Assembly: GCA_015680685.1 (NCBI GenBank)
Contig: MNCI01007937.1
Span: forward strand, 251,290-272,231
Length of the DNA: 20,942 bases
Direction: 5' to 3'
DNA from: Gnetum montanum
Lineage: Eukaryota; Streptophyta; Gnetopsida; Gnetales; Gnetaceae
A program made the translations under genes and the position numbers. The notes beneath the pieces were generated by a model. The model was not told the DNA's origin and made no database searches. It worked only from the letters and a program-made list of their open reading frames with translations. Shown piece by piece: positions 1 to 7,999 of this stretch (positions are counted from its first letter, which is position 1; each line of letters starts with the position of its first letter).

Positions 1-540
1 GCATGCTCGCCACGACGTCACGGCACTATTAGCATTTAAGCTTTAGCACACTTCAGGCCAATTACTCGCCTTCCCGAGGACTAATATAATAATGTTTGTT
101 TTCAATTAAAGGTCCGAAAAGACCTTAAACTAACAAACCTAACATGATCACACTCCTTAGAATCCAAAAGTAGTAATTTCGACTCATAATGATCATAGTT
201 CGCAATGATGTCAAGCTAACTAAGCCCTTACATTAGCAATTACCTTGTACGCCTCAACATATCTGATATCATATCTTCTAGCAATTTCATGTCTTCATCC
301 CTGCACTAGCAGTTTGATACCCTTGTTACTCGTAGTTCCATTCTTTTTATTATCAAGGTTTTGTATGTCGCATTTCGCAATATGGTAGTCTGAAACGACA
401 CTAAACTAACAGCTTGGCACTCACATATCAATGGTTACACCACTTCGCACTGCACATCAATGATTTACATATCTTTAATTATTCTAAAATTTTATGCCTC
501 GACGGTCTGCCATGACCTTAAAATAGTAAACTCTCAATCT
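1..540. other. Non-coding sequence at the window edge, probably retroelement-derived
   Basis: No reading frame of note is seen on either strand. The sequence is AT-rich and contains scattered short motifs such as GACCTTAAACTAAC (near 112), CACTAAACTAACAGC (near 400) and ACGGTCTGCC followed by GACCTTAAA (near 500). These resemble the repeat units found after the integrase at 4154-4398, so it may be a decayed copy of that repeat region. Neither gag nor protease of element 1 is visible here, although a complete element would carry them upstream of its reverse transcriptase. Confidence 0.4.
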
Positions 541-657
541 GTGTGTCACCCTACTTAGCAAGTCGCACTTCAGTGTTGCTTTGCAGACTTATGTTTCACG
601 CGATCTCTGATGACCCTTACATAGGCTTTCATCTTATGATGGCAAGTCAAGCAAGAG

Positions 658-1669
658 ATGGAAACCCATCATGCCCTTTCCATGCCTCTAATGTTAGCAG
701 GGCCTCAAGGCAAGCTCGCAAGACCGTTGAACCCCAACATGCTTTACTGGGAGTCGATTATGATTAATAGTATAGCAACCTTGGAAGCACCCCCAGATTG
801 GCCCAGACACTTGGTCCAAGCCCTAGATTTAGAGGCTGGGGATATAACTAAAGATCCCCTTGTTGAAGTACCCATGACCACGTTAAGAAAGGAGGTGAAG
901 ACATTAAGACTTGGCTCCCTCCTAGGCACACAAATACACGAGGGCATAGTTAAAACTTTGCAGGATCACATCGATGTCTTCGCATGGTCGTACGGCGACA
1001 TGTCGGGTCTAGATCCATGTCTGATTCAGTATAACATCGTCCTAGACCCACACGTAAAGGCAATTAAGCAAAAGGCACGTAAGGTTAAGCTAGAAATCGC
1101 ACTAGCCGTTAGGGACAAAATCATCAAGTTATACCGAGCAAGTTTCATCTGCGCGGTTAACTATTCGGAGTGGGTGTCCAACATCATTGTGGTCTCGAAG
1201 AAAACAGGAGGGATACGAATCTGTATAGACTTCCGAGACTTAAACAAGGCAACGATCAAAGACAACTTCCCACTCCCAAGCATCGATCAACTCATCGACA
1301 CCATAGCTGGTCATGCTTTACTATCCTTCATGGATGGTTTCTCTGGATACAACCAAATCTACATCAACCCAGAGCACCAGTTGTCGACAACCTTCATGAC
1401 TCCATGGGGAACCTTCTGCTATACCATGATGCCTTTCGAGCTCAAGAATGTTGGAGCAACCTACCAACAAGCCATGACCTACATTTTCAGCGACTACATC
1501 CTAGAAATGTTAAACGATTACGTGGATGATATAGCAGTTAAGTCTAAAGAGGCAACCCATCACCCACGCAATCTAGAGTCAGTCCTCAAGTGCTGCCAAA
1601 GACACAATTTATGTCTTAATCCTAAGAAGTGTGTCTTCGAGGTCAAGACCAGATGCATGTTAGGGCTTT
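658..1669 (+). pseudogene. pol: Reverse transcriptase region of element 1 pol (broken)
   Basis: This is the best preserved part of element 1, an open frame of about 335 residues up to a frameshift. Residues 40-110 match the linker that lies between protease and reverse transcriptase in Tat pol (ending HIDVFAWSYGDMSGLDP). The reverse transcriptase follows, with the fingers motif RICIDFRDLNKA, the first catalytic Asp in FMDGFSGYNQ, a degenerate MPFELKN (MPFGLKN is usual), and the YVDD active site at 1519-1530. The frame fails at about 1660-1670, where one extra base (probably C1666) shifts the continuation into the frame that carries the rest of pol. The start at 658 is simply the first ATG in the open stretch and is not a biological start; protease and gag are missing upstream. 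Such enzymes copy element RNA into DNA inside virus-like particles. Confidence 0.85.
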
Positions 1670-2398
1670 GTGGTATCAAAGGCCAAAATACGGGTGGACC
1701 CAGACAAAGTCAAGGCCATCATCAGTCTTGCCCCCCCTACAAATATTAAAGAGTTACGTGGTTTACAAGGTAGAGTGCAATTCATTCAAAGGTTTATAGC
1801 AAGGTTGACCGACAAGTTACACCCCATGCAACATCTTCTGAAGAAGGGGGTTGACTTTGAGTGGACAGCCCAATGTCAACAAGCCTTCGACAACTTAAAG
1901 AAGGAGCTCTTGCATCTCCCAATGGTACACCTACCACAAAGGGACAAGCCTTGCTTCATATACCTTGCCACCTCCGACGCATCCATTACCTCACTGCTAT
2001 GCCAGAAGCGGGACCACGATTCTGAAATACCTATGTATTACCTGAGCCACGCACTAATAGCATACGAAGAAAAATACAGCGAGGTGGAGAGGAACTACCT
2101 AGCCTTAGTGTTCGTGCTAAAAAAGTGGTGACACTATCTATTCCGTAGCACAACCAACATCATTTGCAAAAGTAACATACTCCGAGCTATCACAGGCAAC
2201 CTATACGAAAGTAGCAGAATAGCCCAATGGAAAGCGATAACCGTGGAGTTCAACCTACGTTATGTAAGTCAATCATCGACAAAAGGCCAAGCCATAGCGA
2301 CCCAACTGGCAGCCTCACCAGTCGACGACCAGGCAATCGTAGATCCCGAGTTCCCAGAAGAATACATCAGCAATGTTGTCATTGCCCCGATGCATTTC
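1670..2398 (+). pseudogene. pol: First RNase H region of element 1 pol (broken)
   Basis: This is the direct continuation of the reverse transcriptase in the next frame: VDPDKVKAI and the thumb/connection region come first, then an RNase H with TSDAS (first acidic residue) and the YSEVERNYLALV helix. A TGA at 2129-2131 interrupts the frame, most likely from a CGA arginine codon. After it the frame continues through sequence similar to the end of this domain (TTNIICKSNILRAI). The position that normally carries an Asp (as in TDxxPL) reads CKSN, so this RNase H looks inactive. In the Tat lineage the first RNase H is known to be degenerate and partnered by a second one, which fits. The frame runs without shift to 4129. 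Confidence 0.75.
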
Positions 2399-3016
2399 TA
2401 GGCAACCCTACATTTCGACGGTGCCTCAACCACGCAAGGAGGTAGCGCCGCTACCATGATCACATTCCCTTCTAGGGAAATGTACCCATCCGCATATTGA
2501 TTTTCGTTCCCATGCACCAACAACATGGCAGAATACGAGGGGCTGCTCAGAGGCCTCTTAATCACCTGCGCACTGCATGTACAACACCTGGTGATCCGAG
2601 GAGATTCACAACTAGTCGTGAATCAAATCACCGAAGTCTATGCCTACAAAGCCACACACCTGCAACCCTACTGTAATCTAGCAAAAACCTTACTAAAGAA
2701 ATTCGTGACCACAGATGTGCAACACGTGCCACGCAACGAGAACACCGTAGCAGATGACCTAGCTACCCTCGCGTTAAACATCCCATCACATTCCTTGGAA
2801 AACTTGCCAATTACGATCATAGAATGCGCAGACCCTATCACTCAGGTAGAACACGTGGCCTCTATCGACGCTACAGACACCCTGGAGTGGTACAATAACA
2901 TTAAAGCTTATTTGCAGCACGGTGAATCCCTAGATGGATTGACATCGGCTCAAAGAGATGTAATCCGAAAATGCGCTCGGCAATACGTGCTCATGGGAAA
3001 CGACGCCCTATGCTGA
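2399..3016 (+). pseudogene. pol: Second, archaeal-type RNase H (aRNH) of element 1 pol, broken
   Basis: After a TAG at 2399-2401 (where this family usually has Trp) comes LHFDGAST, the first acidic motif of the archaeal/plant-type RNase H. NNMAEYEGLL supplies the Glu, IRGDSQLVVNQI the second Asp and NTVADDLATLA the last Asp, so all four catalytic acids are visible. A TGA at 2498-2500 breaks the domain between the first and second motifs. The stretch from 2770 to 3016 is the tether to integrase and ends in two adjacent TGA codons (3014-3019), where CGA CGA would be expected. This extra RNase H, thought to have been acquired independently of the original domain, is what assigns the element to the Tat lineage. 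Confidence 0.82.
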
Positions 3017-3034
3017 TGATCCTATGATGGGATA

Positions 3035-3817
3035 TTGCTGGCAAGCGTGAGCGGTAAGCAAGCACAAAAGGTAGTTAATGAGGTTCACGAAGGGCTGTGT
3101 GGTGGACACATAGCACCCAGGGCTATGGCTGCAAAAATCAGACACCTAGGGTGCTATTGGCCCTACATGGAACGTGACTGCCTGTCAAAGGTCAAGGCAT
3201 GTGACACATGCCAGAGATACGCAAACCTCATACACATAGCACCTATAGACCTGCACCCAACACAAATTACATGGCCCTTCCAACGATGGGGACTAGACCT
3301 CATAGGACCTATCACACCTAAGTCCTCCGCAGGGCATAGCTTCATTATCACTGTCACAGAATCTTTTACTAAGTGGGTGGAAGCTATTCCATTGAGGAAA
3401 ACAACGTCTTAGCAAATCTGCCATTTCATCCTCGATAACATCGTAACTAGGTTTGGGCTTCCAATGACTATTGTGACCGACAATGAACCACAGTTCAGCA
3501 ACATAGAAACCTGAACCTTCTGTAGCAACCTAGGCATTAAACAATCATTTTCTTCCCCTTACTATCTGCAGGCAAATGAGCAGGCGGAGGCTACAAATAA
3601 GTCCATAATCAACTTGTTGAAGCGTATGCTTAGCAATAGCAAGAGGCGGTGGCACGAACAGATACTCTACATTCTCTGGGCCTATCAAACAACTTGTAGA
3701 ACAGCAACGAGTAAGACCCCTTACAGTCTTGTTTACGGATTTGAAGCTGTATTGCCTCTTGAGTTGCAGGTACCCTCACTTCGGATGATCCTATCCGACG
3801 CCATAAGTGAAGCCTAG
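3035..3817 (+). pseudogene. pol: Integrase zinc-binding and catalytic core of element 1 pol (broken)
   Basis: The zinc-binding HHCC motif is present as VHEGLCGGH followed by ACDTCQRY. The catalytic core shows WGLDLIGP (first Asp), IVTDNEPQF (second Asp) and QANEQAEATNK (the Glu; QANGQAEATNK is usual). The order D, D, E and the spacing fit a Ty3-type integrase, which inserts element DNA into the chromosome. Stops at 3410-3412 (TAG), 3512-3514 (TGA) and 3815-3817 (TAG) interrupt it. All pieces lie in the same frame as the RNase H regions, so only point changes, not further indels, have broken this part. Confidence 0.85.
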
Positions 3818-3943
3818 AATAATGAATCATGCACCATCGATCTCGACTCGGTGGAGGAGGAATGCGTGCAGACGCTGAGACGAATCGAGCATTACCAGAA
3901 CAAGCAACAGTAGAAGCATCATGCAAACCCGCACCGGCAGCCA

Positions 3944-4129
3944 GTGCAGAAGGGAGACCTCATCCTCAAGGCCACTTGTGAGCACGTAAGCAAGTTCTCA
4001 TCCAACTGGAAAGGTCCTTACATGGTCGCTAAAGCCTTTGGGAATGGGGCTTTCAAGCTGGCGGACATGAACAACAATGAGTTCGCCAACCCGGTGAACC
4101 ACACATACCTCAAGCCGTACTACATCTGA
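3944..4129 (+). pseudogene. pol: Integrase C-terminal domain of element 1 pol
   Basis: After one more stop (TAG 3911-3913) the frame resumes with QKGDLILKA, FSSNWKGPYMV and GAFKLADM and ends HTYLKPYYI. This is the usual end of Tat/Ty3 integrases (GDLVLR, FxPNWEGPY, HLKxYY). It is a DNA-binding SH3-like fold in the family. The genuine pol stop is TGA at 4127-4129, and the tandem repeat starts about 25 bases later. There is no chromodomain, consistent with a non-chromovirus. Confidence 0.8.
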
Positions 4130-4153
4130 AGTGCAATGGCAACAATGAGCATT

Positions 4154-4398
4154 GTCCACTACAATGATAAACTAGCGGTCGCACCAGGCAGTGTCCACAA
4201 CGATGATAAACTAGCAACATCAAGCACCACCCGCCACAGCGTAAAACTGGCACTATTAGTCCACTATGACTATAAACTAGCATTGCACGTCTGCTACGAG
4301 GTAAAACTAGCATGTACGGTCTGCTGGAACCTTAAATCAGCACAGCGGTTTGCTGGGACCTTAAACCAGCACATGGTCTACCAAGACCTGAAACTGGG
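4154..4398 (+). repeat. Tandem repeat after pol, eight degenerate units
   Basis: Eight related units begin at 4154, 4193, 4232, 4259, 4289, 4319, 4348 and 4376, so the period goes from 39 to about 29 bases. Each has the form GTCYNCT, a variable 4-6 bases, then NNTAAACTAGCA or its variant CCTTAAACCAGCA. The array begins directly after the pol stop, in the 3' untranslated region. Such arrays are known in Tat-lineage elements and are thought to seed satellite DNAs. Confidence 0.75.
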
Positions 4399-4399
4399 T

Positions 4400-5375
4400 T
4401 CGTGTCATACCAAGAACACGTCGAACGAAGGAGTGTGAAACCGACGCATGGGTGGGACGTCGCAGCTCCAGGACGTAGTTCTCGGCACAAAGAGAACATG
4501 GTCCAGGGCATACGCGTTGCCACCCTCGGTGTCATGCTAACCCTTCAAAGACATCATATAATGTCTCACGGGCCCTTCGAACCTATCGTCGCCACGGCCC
4601 ACCGCCCTGACACTAGTTCCTGAGCTCGTTGCCACTTCTAAGGAGCTAACAGTATTGTGGCCTAGCCACAATATTGTTGCTCCCCAATTCCCCGCCAAGG
4701 TTTTGGTGTACACAATGTTCAGCTATGTGGTAGCTGATCTCATAGCTGAACTGAGCACACATTCCTTTGGCGGGGATTCCAGTGCATCCATGCCCCCGGT
4801 GCCTCAAGGACCGGCTCCCCCGGCGTTGGCCAGGACAACTGCCGGTCTCCCTACTTTGGGCATCTCACACCAGCAACGGTGCCCAAGAGTAATAACAATG
4901 CTAGCAGCTAGCAAGACCTCGTACCTGCAGACGTATCTCGCTACAATAGCAAAGGCTACAGCGTCGCGAAGCAAGTGCCTCGACTAACATGGCTACTTGA
5001 GAGTGCAAATTCCGGCACGTGCGTAATACAGCTCGCCATGTGGGAGACTGCAGTAGGCAAGTCAAAACCCTCCATGGATGTAACGTAACTCATCCTGTGA
5101 GGGGAACACCTGCCTATAGGAGGTTGAAGAAGAGTGCCAGCCAAAGATGAAAATGCAAACGAGCCCCTCAGAGCACTCCGACGAGGGACTTGGCTAAACA
5201 TCATCTTTGCTCTCTACCTTAACCTCCGCAAAACCAATGCAACACTCTCAAGCATCACCAGGCGATGTCCCAGCACTCACCAAGCAACAACTTTAGCATT
5301 TCGCCTACTGCGGTGTTTCATATTCTTTGCCGACGTCCATCGAGCTTGTCCTCCAAACGTCGACAAAGAGGGGCC
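4400..5375 (+). other. Element 1 region between tandem repeat and LTR-like sequence
   Basis: Short open frames exist (for example 110 codons at 4655-4987 with a Pro/Ala/Thr-rich stretch), but I recognise no protein family and see no reason to call a gene. The region is more GC-rich than the gene flanks. It contains a perfect hairpin at 4653-4673. It ends in purine-rich stretches that could be the polypurine tract: GAAGAAGAG at about 5125 followed by TGCC, or ACAAAGAGGGG at about 5363 followed three bases later by TGAAAC. I cannot decide between them. Confidence 0.4.
4653..4673. repeat. Perfect hairpin, 9-base arms and 3-base loop
   Basis: TATTGTGGC, loop CTA, GCCACAATA. The arms pair without mismatch. 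It sits in the non-coding 3' part of element 1; no protein frame depends on it. Confidence 0.7.
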
Positions 5376-5660
5376 AATGAAACACCCTAAAAAACGTGAG
5401 GTCATCCTGGCCTCACCAGGATCTTGTAGTCTGCACAGCATGATGGCAGTTCATCGGGAGAAGAACGCTCTAAGTCCAAGTCGGCCAATTCGGCAAATTT
5501 TCTACTTTGGGCATGGACAGGTTCTATATCATCCTACCCGCCCACCAAATTAGTCTAAACAGTCAACCACCTGCTCAGGAAAAGCATGCAGAATCAATGG
5601 CAGCATCTTGGATGCACAAGAAATAGTTCGACAAGTTTTCTAAGTCACGAAGCCTGCTAC

Positions 5661-5680
5661 GCTACGCTATGTAGCGTAGC
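5661..5680. repeat. Hairpin GCTACGCT-ATGT-AGCGTAGC
   Basis: Perfect 8-base arms around an ATGT loop (9-base arms around TG if the loop is closed further). The same motif with T/A in place of C/G recurs at 5995-6014, with the same loop. Confidence 0.8.
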
Positions 5681-5707
5681 AAGTTTCAGAAGATTGGCGA
5701 AACGAAG

Positions 5708-5744
5708 TGCCACGCTATGTGACGTTACACAGCATAACGTGGCA
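5708..5744. repeat. Imperfect hairpin TGCCACG...CGTGGCA
   Basis: The outer arms TGCCACG (5708-5714) and CGTGGCA (5738-5744) pair perfectly. The inner parts CTATGTG and CACAGCATA pair imperfectly. Confidence 0.6.
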
Positions 5745-5985
5745 ATGACTTCACTACCCCACTCCCCTCGCCCAATTTTGAGTTCTGCGATGACGTCCGT
5801 TCATCAGGAAGCGGCAGACTATATCTGCTGCTACGCTGTGTTGAGCTACATGGCATAGTAAGGCGTGGCAATCCTACGGAAGGGACAAAAGGCGGTTCGA
5901 AAGATGAAGTTGACAAAGTTTGTAAAACTTACGTCGTAGGAGAGTGGTTTGTAAATCAGAAAAACTCTTATGATGAAGGCAATTA

Positions 5986-6014
5986 CTATGCTATGCTATG
6001 CTATGTAGCATAGC
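5986..6014. repeat. (CTATG)4 microsatellite merging into hairpin GCTATGCT-ATGT-AGCATAGC
   Basis: Four CTATG units (5986-6005) overlap a perfect hairpin at 5995-6014. It has the same architecture and loop as the hairpin at 5661-5680, with one pair changed from C-G to T-A. Confidence 0.75.
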
Positions 6015-6330
6015 ACAACGTAGCAAGCGTGTAACAAACAGCAGAACACACGGCAAAGTATTGCACTACACCGAGCATGCTACGTCACAAAGCAAAGCGA
6101 GGCAAAGAGGTGGTTGCGCGACATCAATGCGCTCCACCTAATTATACTGTTGGCACGCATCTCCAGGCGCTGATGGCTTGATTACAGTGTGGCATATCAT
6201 AGTTATTGCATGGCAAATTCGCACCACAATGGTCTTGTAAGCCCAACGATCACAAATGGCTCGAGTAGCACCAGTAAGACAGCACAAGCCTGCGACACAT
6301 AGCATTAAAAATCACTTTTTGCTTCAGCCC

Positions 6331-6338
6331 TATAAATA
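6331..6338 (+). promoter_or_regulatory. TATA box, probable LTR promoter of element 1
   Basis: TATAAATA preceded by CAGCCC. LTR promoters drive full-length element RNA. A very similar AGCCCTATAAATA lies on the - strand at about 12686-12697, again next to GCTACGC-type hairpins. Confidence 0.5.
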
Positions 6339-7163
6339 TCCTAGTAAACAGCATGCAAAGGCCCCCAAGGGATTTCCTTTTACAAAAAAAGAAAGAAAAA
6401 GAAGAAATTGGCAACTTCAAAAGAGTTCGCATCTTTCTAGAAGCAAGCAGCTTCCAAGTAGTGGGGACTTTATTTTGGAATCCTGAAACACAAAAAAAAA
6501 ACTTCCTCTTTGGTCGGCATTGTAATAATCAAAGTCTTTCGTTCAAACACTAGAGATGGAGAGTCACTCCAGGCGGAGATCCCCACCTCCATTCTACCAC
6601 CTTGGTAGAGCCCTGCATTGTCTACATGTGAAGATCATGTCTGAGCGCATAGCTCTTTCCCTTCTTTAGCATGCCTCGATTGCTCTCGGGATCTCTACAC
6701 CCTGTCATGCTATGCAGCCGATTGTATCCACCCTGACCGGACGAGTTTGTAGCTTTGGATGCGATGCATGTTTCTAGTCATATTCTACTTTAACCCCTAT
6801 TTGCTACCTTGTTTCTTCGCATTATTTCCTGTTTTTTCCATCTTTAAGCATTATTTCATATTACTGCTACACTTTCACAGTTTTTCTCCTGCTTTAATTA
6901 CCCATAAGCATTACTTTGCATTCTGCATTATTTACGTTGCAAAAGGCTATATCGATGCCAATGTAGGTCCTTGTCTGATCGACCAAACCATTCAAGGCAC
7001 CCCCTGTTCACACGCACCCAGCACCACCCTCCCGCGGATATAGGGTTGGAACTATCGTGTCCGCCGACCCCTCGGAGCATTTTTTTTCCAGTCGCCGATG
7101 TTTTCAGTCATTACAATTCCAACTAGTAGTATTTTCAGTTCAAGAGGGTGTTGCCTAAAGTTC

Positions 7164-7361
7164 TCAGGAATTTCCCAACTCTCCCCAATAGGTATCATTA
7201 TTTGTATCATCAGAGAGTTGGTGATGAACTTGCTTTAGTTCATCCATGTTGGTGACATATTCATATGTCAGGCTCTCAATCGGTTCCATGCAAAGTGTGC
7301 TACTTTCTAAATCAATAGTCAACCATTGGGTGACCTCTTGTTTTATGCTTACTGTGTACAA
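7164..7361 (-). pseudogene. Element 2 post-protease remnant
   Basis: A 65-codon open stretch downstream of the protease on the - strand contains ESLTYEYVTNMDELKQVHHQ. Its place matches the spacer between protease and reverse transcriptase in Athila-type pol, which often has an acidic ESL.. segment. That reading is an inference from position and composition. Nothing beyond it resembles a reverse transcriptase. Confidence 0.4.
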
Positions 7362-7526
7362 ACACCTTTGAATTTCTATTTCTGGTGCATGCTGGTTGCA
7401 TGCAGAGATAGATATTTGCTTGATGGCTCAAAGTTTCTACACACAATTACACCCACTATTGTTGTATGTGATGCATGGAACTCTCTTCTTCTCAATCTTT
7501 CCAAATGCATTTTCTTTAGAGATTTC

Positions 7527-7830
7527 CTAAGAAAGATCTTTGATGCCCATTCTTACATCTATTGTGCTCAACCATGCTCTTTCCATGATGATTGGGAAGT
7601 CCCCTTCACAATTCTCCACCTTGATTACTATGAAGTTGGTAGGATAAAACCACCCACAGATAGTGGTTATAATGTCTTCTACTAGTCTTAATGAAACAGT
7701 GATGGACTGGTCTGCCAATTCCAATTTGATGTTGCTCTTCTTAAGAGGAGGCAGGTTCTAAGCAATGTACATCTCATGAGAAATTAAATTAACACCAGAA
7801 CCTAAATCAAGAAGAGCCTTGCATGATTCA
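7527..7830 (-). pseudogene. Retroviral-type aspartic protease remnant of element 2
   Basis: The - strand frame reads KALLDLGSGVNLISHEMYIA, then a TAG stop (7767-7769), then KLELADQSITV, VEDIITTI, NFIVIKVE, FPIIMERAWLSTIDVRM. This is the order seen in retrotransposon proteases of the DLGASVNLMP type: active-site loop with the catalytic Asp, flap region, then an ILGRPFL-like motif (here IMERAWL) followed by ATADA. In a live element this enzyme cuts the Gag-Pol polyprotein. The catalytic Asp is present, but the stop and the altered ILGR motif show decay. Residues upstream of DLGSG are also broken. Confidence 0.7.
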
Positions 7831-7999
7831 TTTCAGGCAATCTGCAAGTAAATTAGAGGATTTCTAGGATTGGCTACTTTCCTAGGAAGGTTTCCTACAT
7901 GAATCTAGTCAAACATGGTGTGAGTAAGCATTATACTATCAATACTTTGCAGAGTTTAGTTTGGAGGCATAAAGAAATTTGATATGGAAGAAGAGGTAG

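Larger units (their letters stand above)
1..7110 (+). mobile_element. Element 1: decayed Tat-lineage Ty3/gypsy LTR retrotransposon, 3' part
   Basis: The order reverse transcriptase, RNase H, second RNase H, integrase identifies a Ty3/gypsy element (RNase H before integrase). The second, archaeal-type RNase H between the first RNase H and integrase is the hallmark of the plant Tat lineage (Tat, Ogre, Retand). A tandem repeat follows the integrase, as is known for Tat-lineage 3' untranslated regions. The left end lies outside the window or has been lost, since no gag or protease is seen. The right end is placed near 7,110 only because an element on the other strand becomes recognisable beyond it; no clean LTR end or target-site duplication was found. 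At least one frameshift and nine in-frame stops make it non-functional. Confidence 0.75.
5376..7110 (+). mobile_element. Probable 3' LTR region of element 1 (ends uncertain)
   Basis: The region lies downstream of a candidate polypurine tract (about 5363-5373). It carries a promoter-like TATAAATA box at 6331-6338 after non-coding sequence, and shows several inverted repeats built on GCTACGCT/AGCGTAGC (5661-5680, 5708-5744, 5995-6014). A long LTR of about 1.7 kb would be acceptable for the Tat lineage. The second LTR copy is not in the window, so LTR identity cannot be shown directly, and no TG...CA ends with a target-site duplication were found. Between 6340 and 7110 there are only short frames and pyrimidine-rich tracts, with no gene. 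Confidence 0.45.

Noticed and set aside
658-4129. Integrated pararetrovirus (caulimovirid)
   Set aside because: Presence of an integrase with HHCC and D,D,E motifs and an archaeal-type RNase H shows an LTR retrotransposon.
5661-6014. CRISPR-like or covarying RNA structure
   Set aside because: Too few copies, irregular spacing and a plant retroelement context rule out CRISPR; the paired changes can be explained by CpG deamination.
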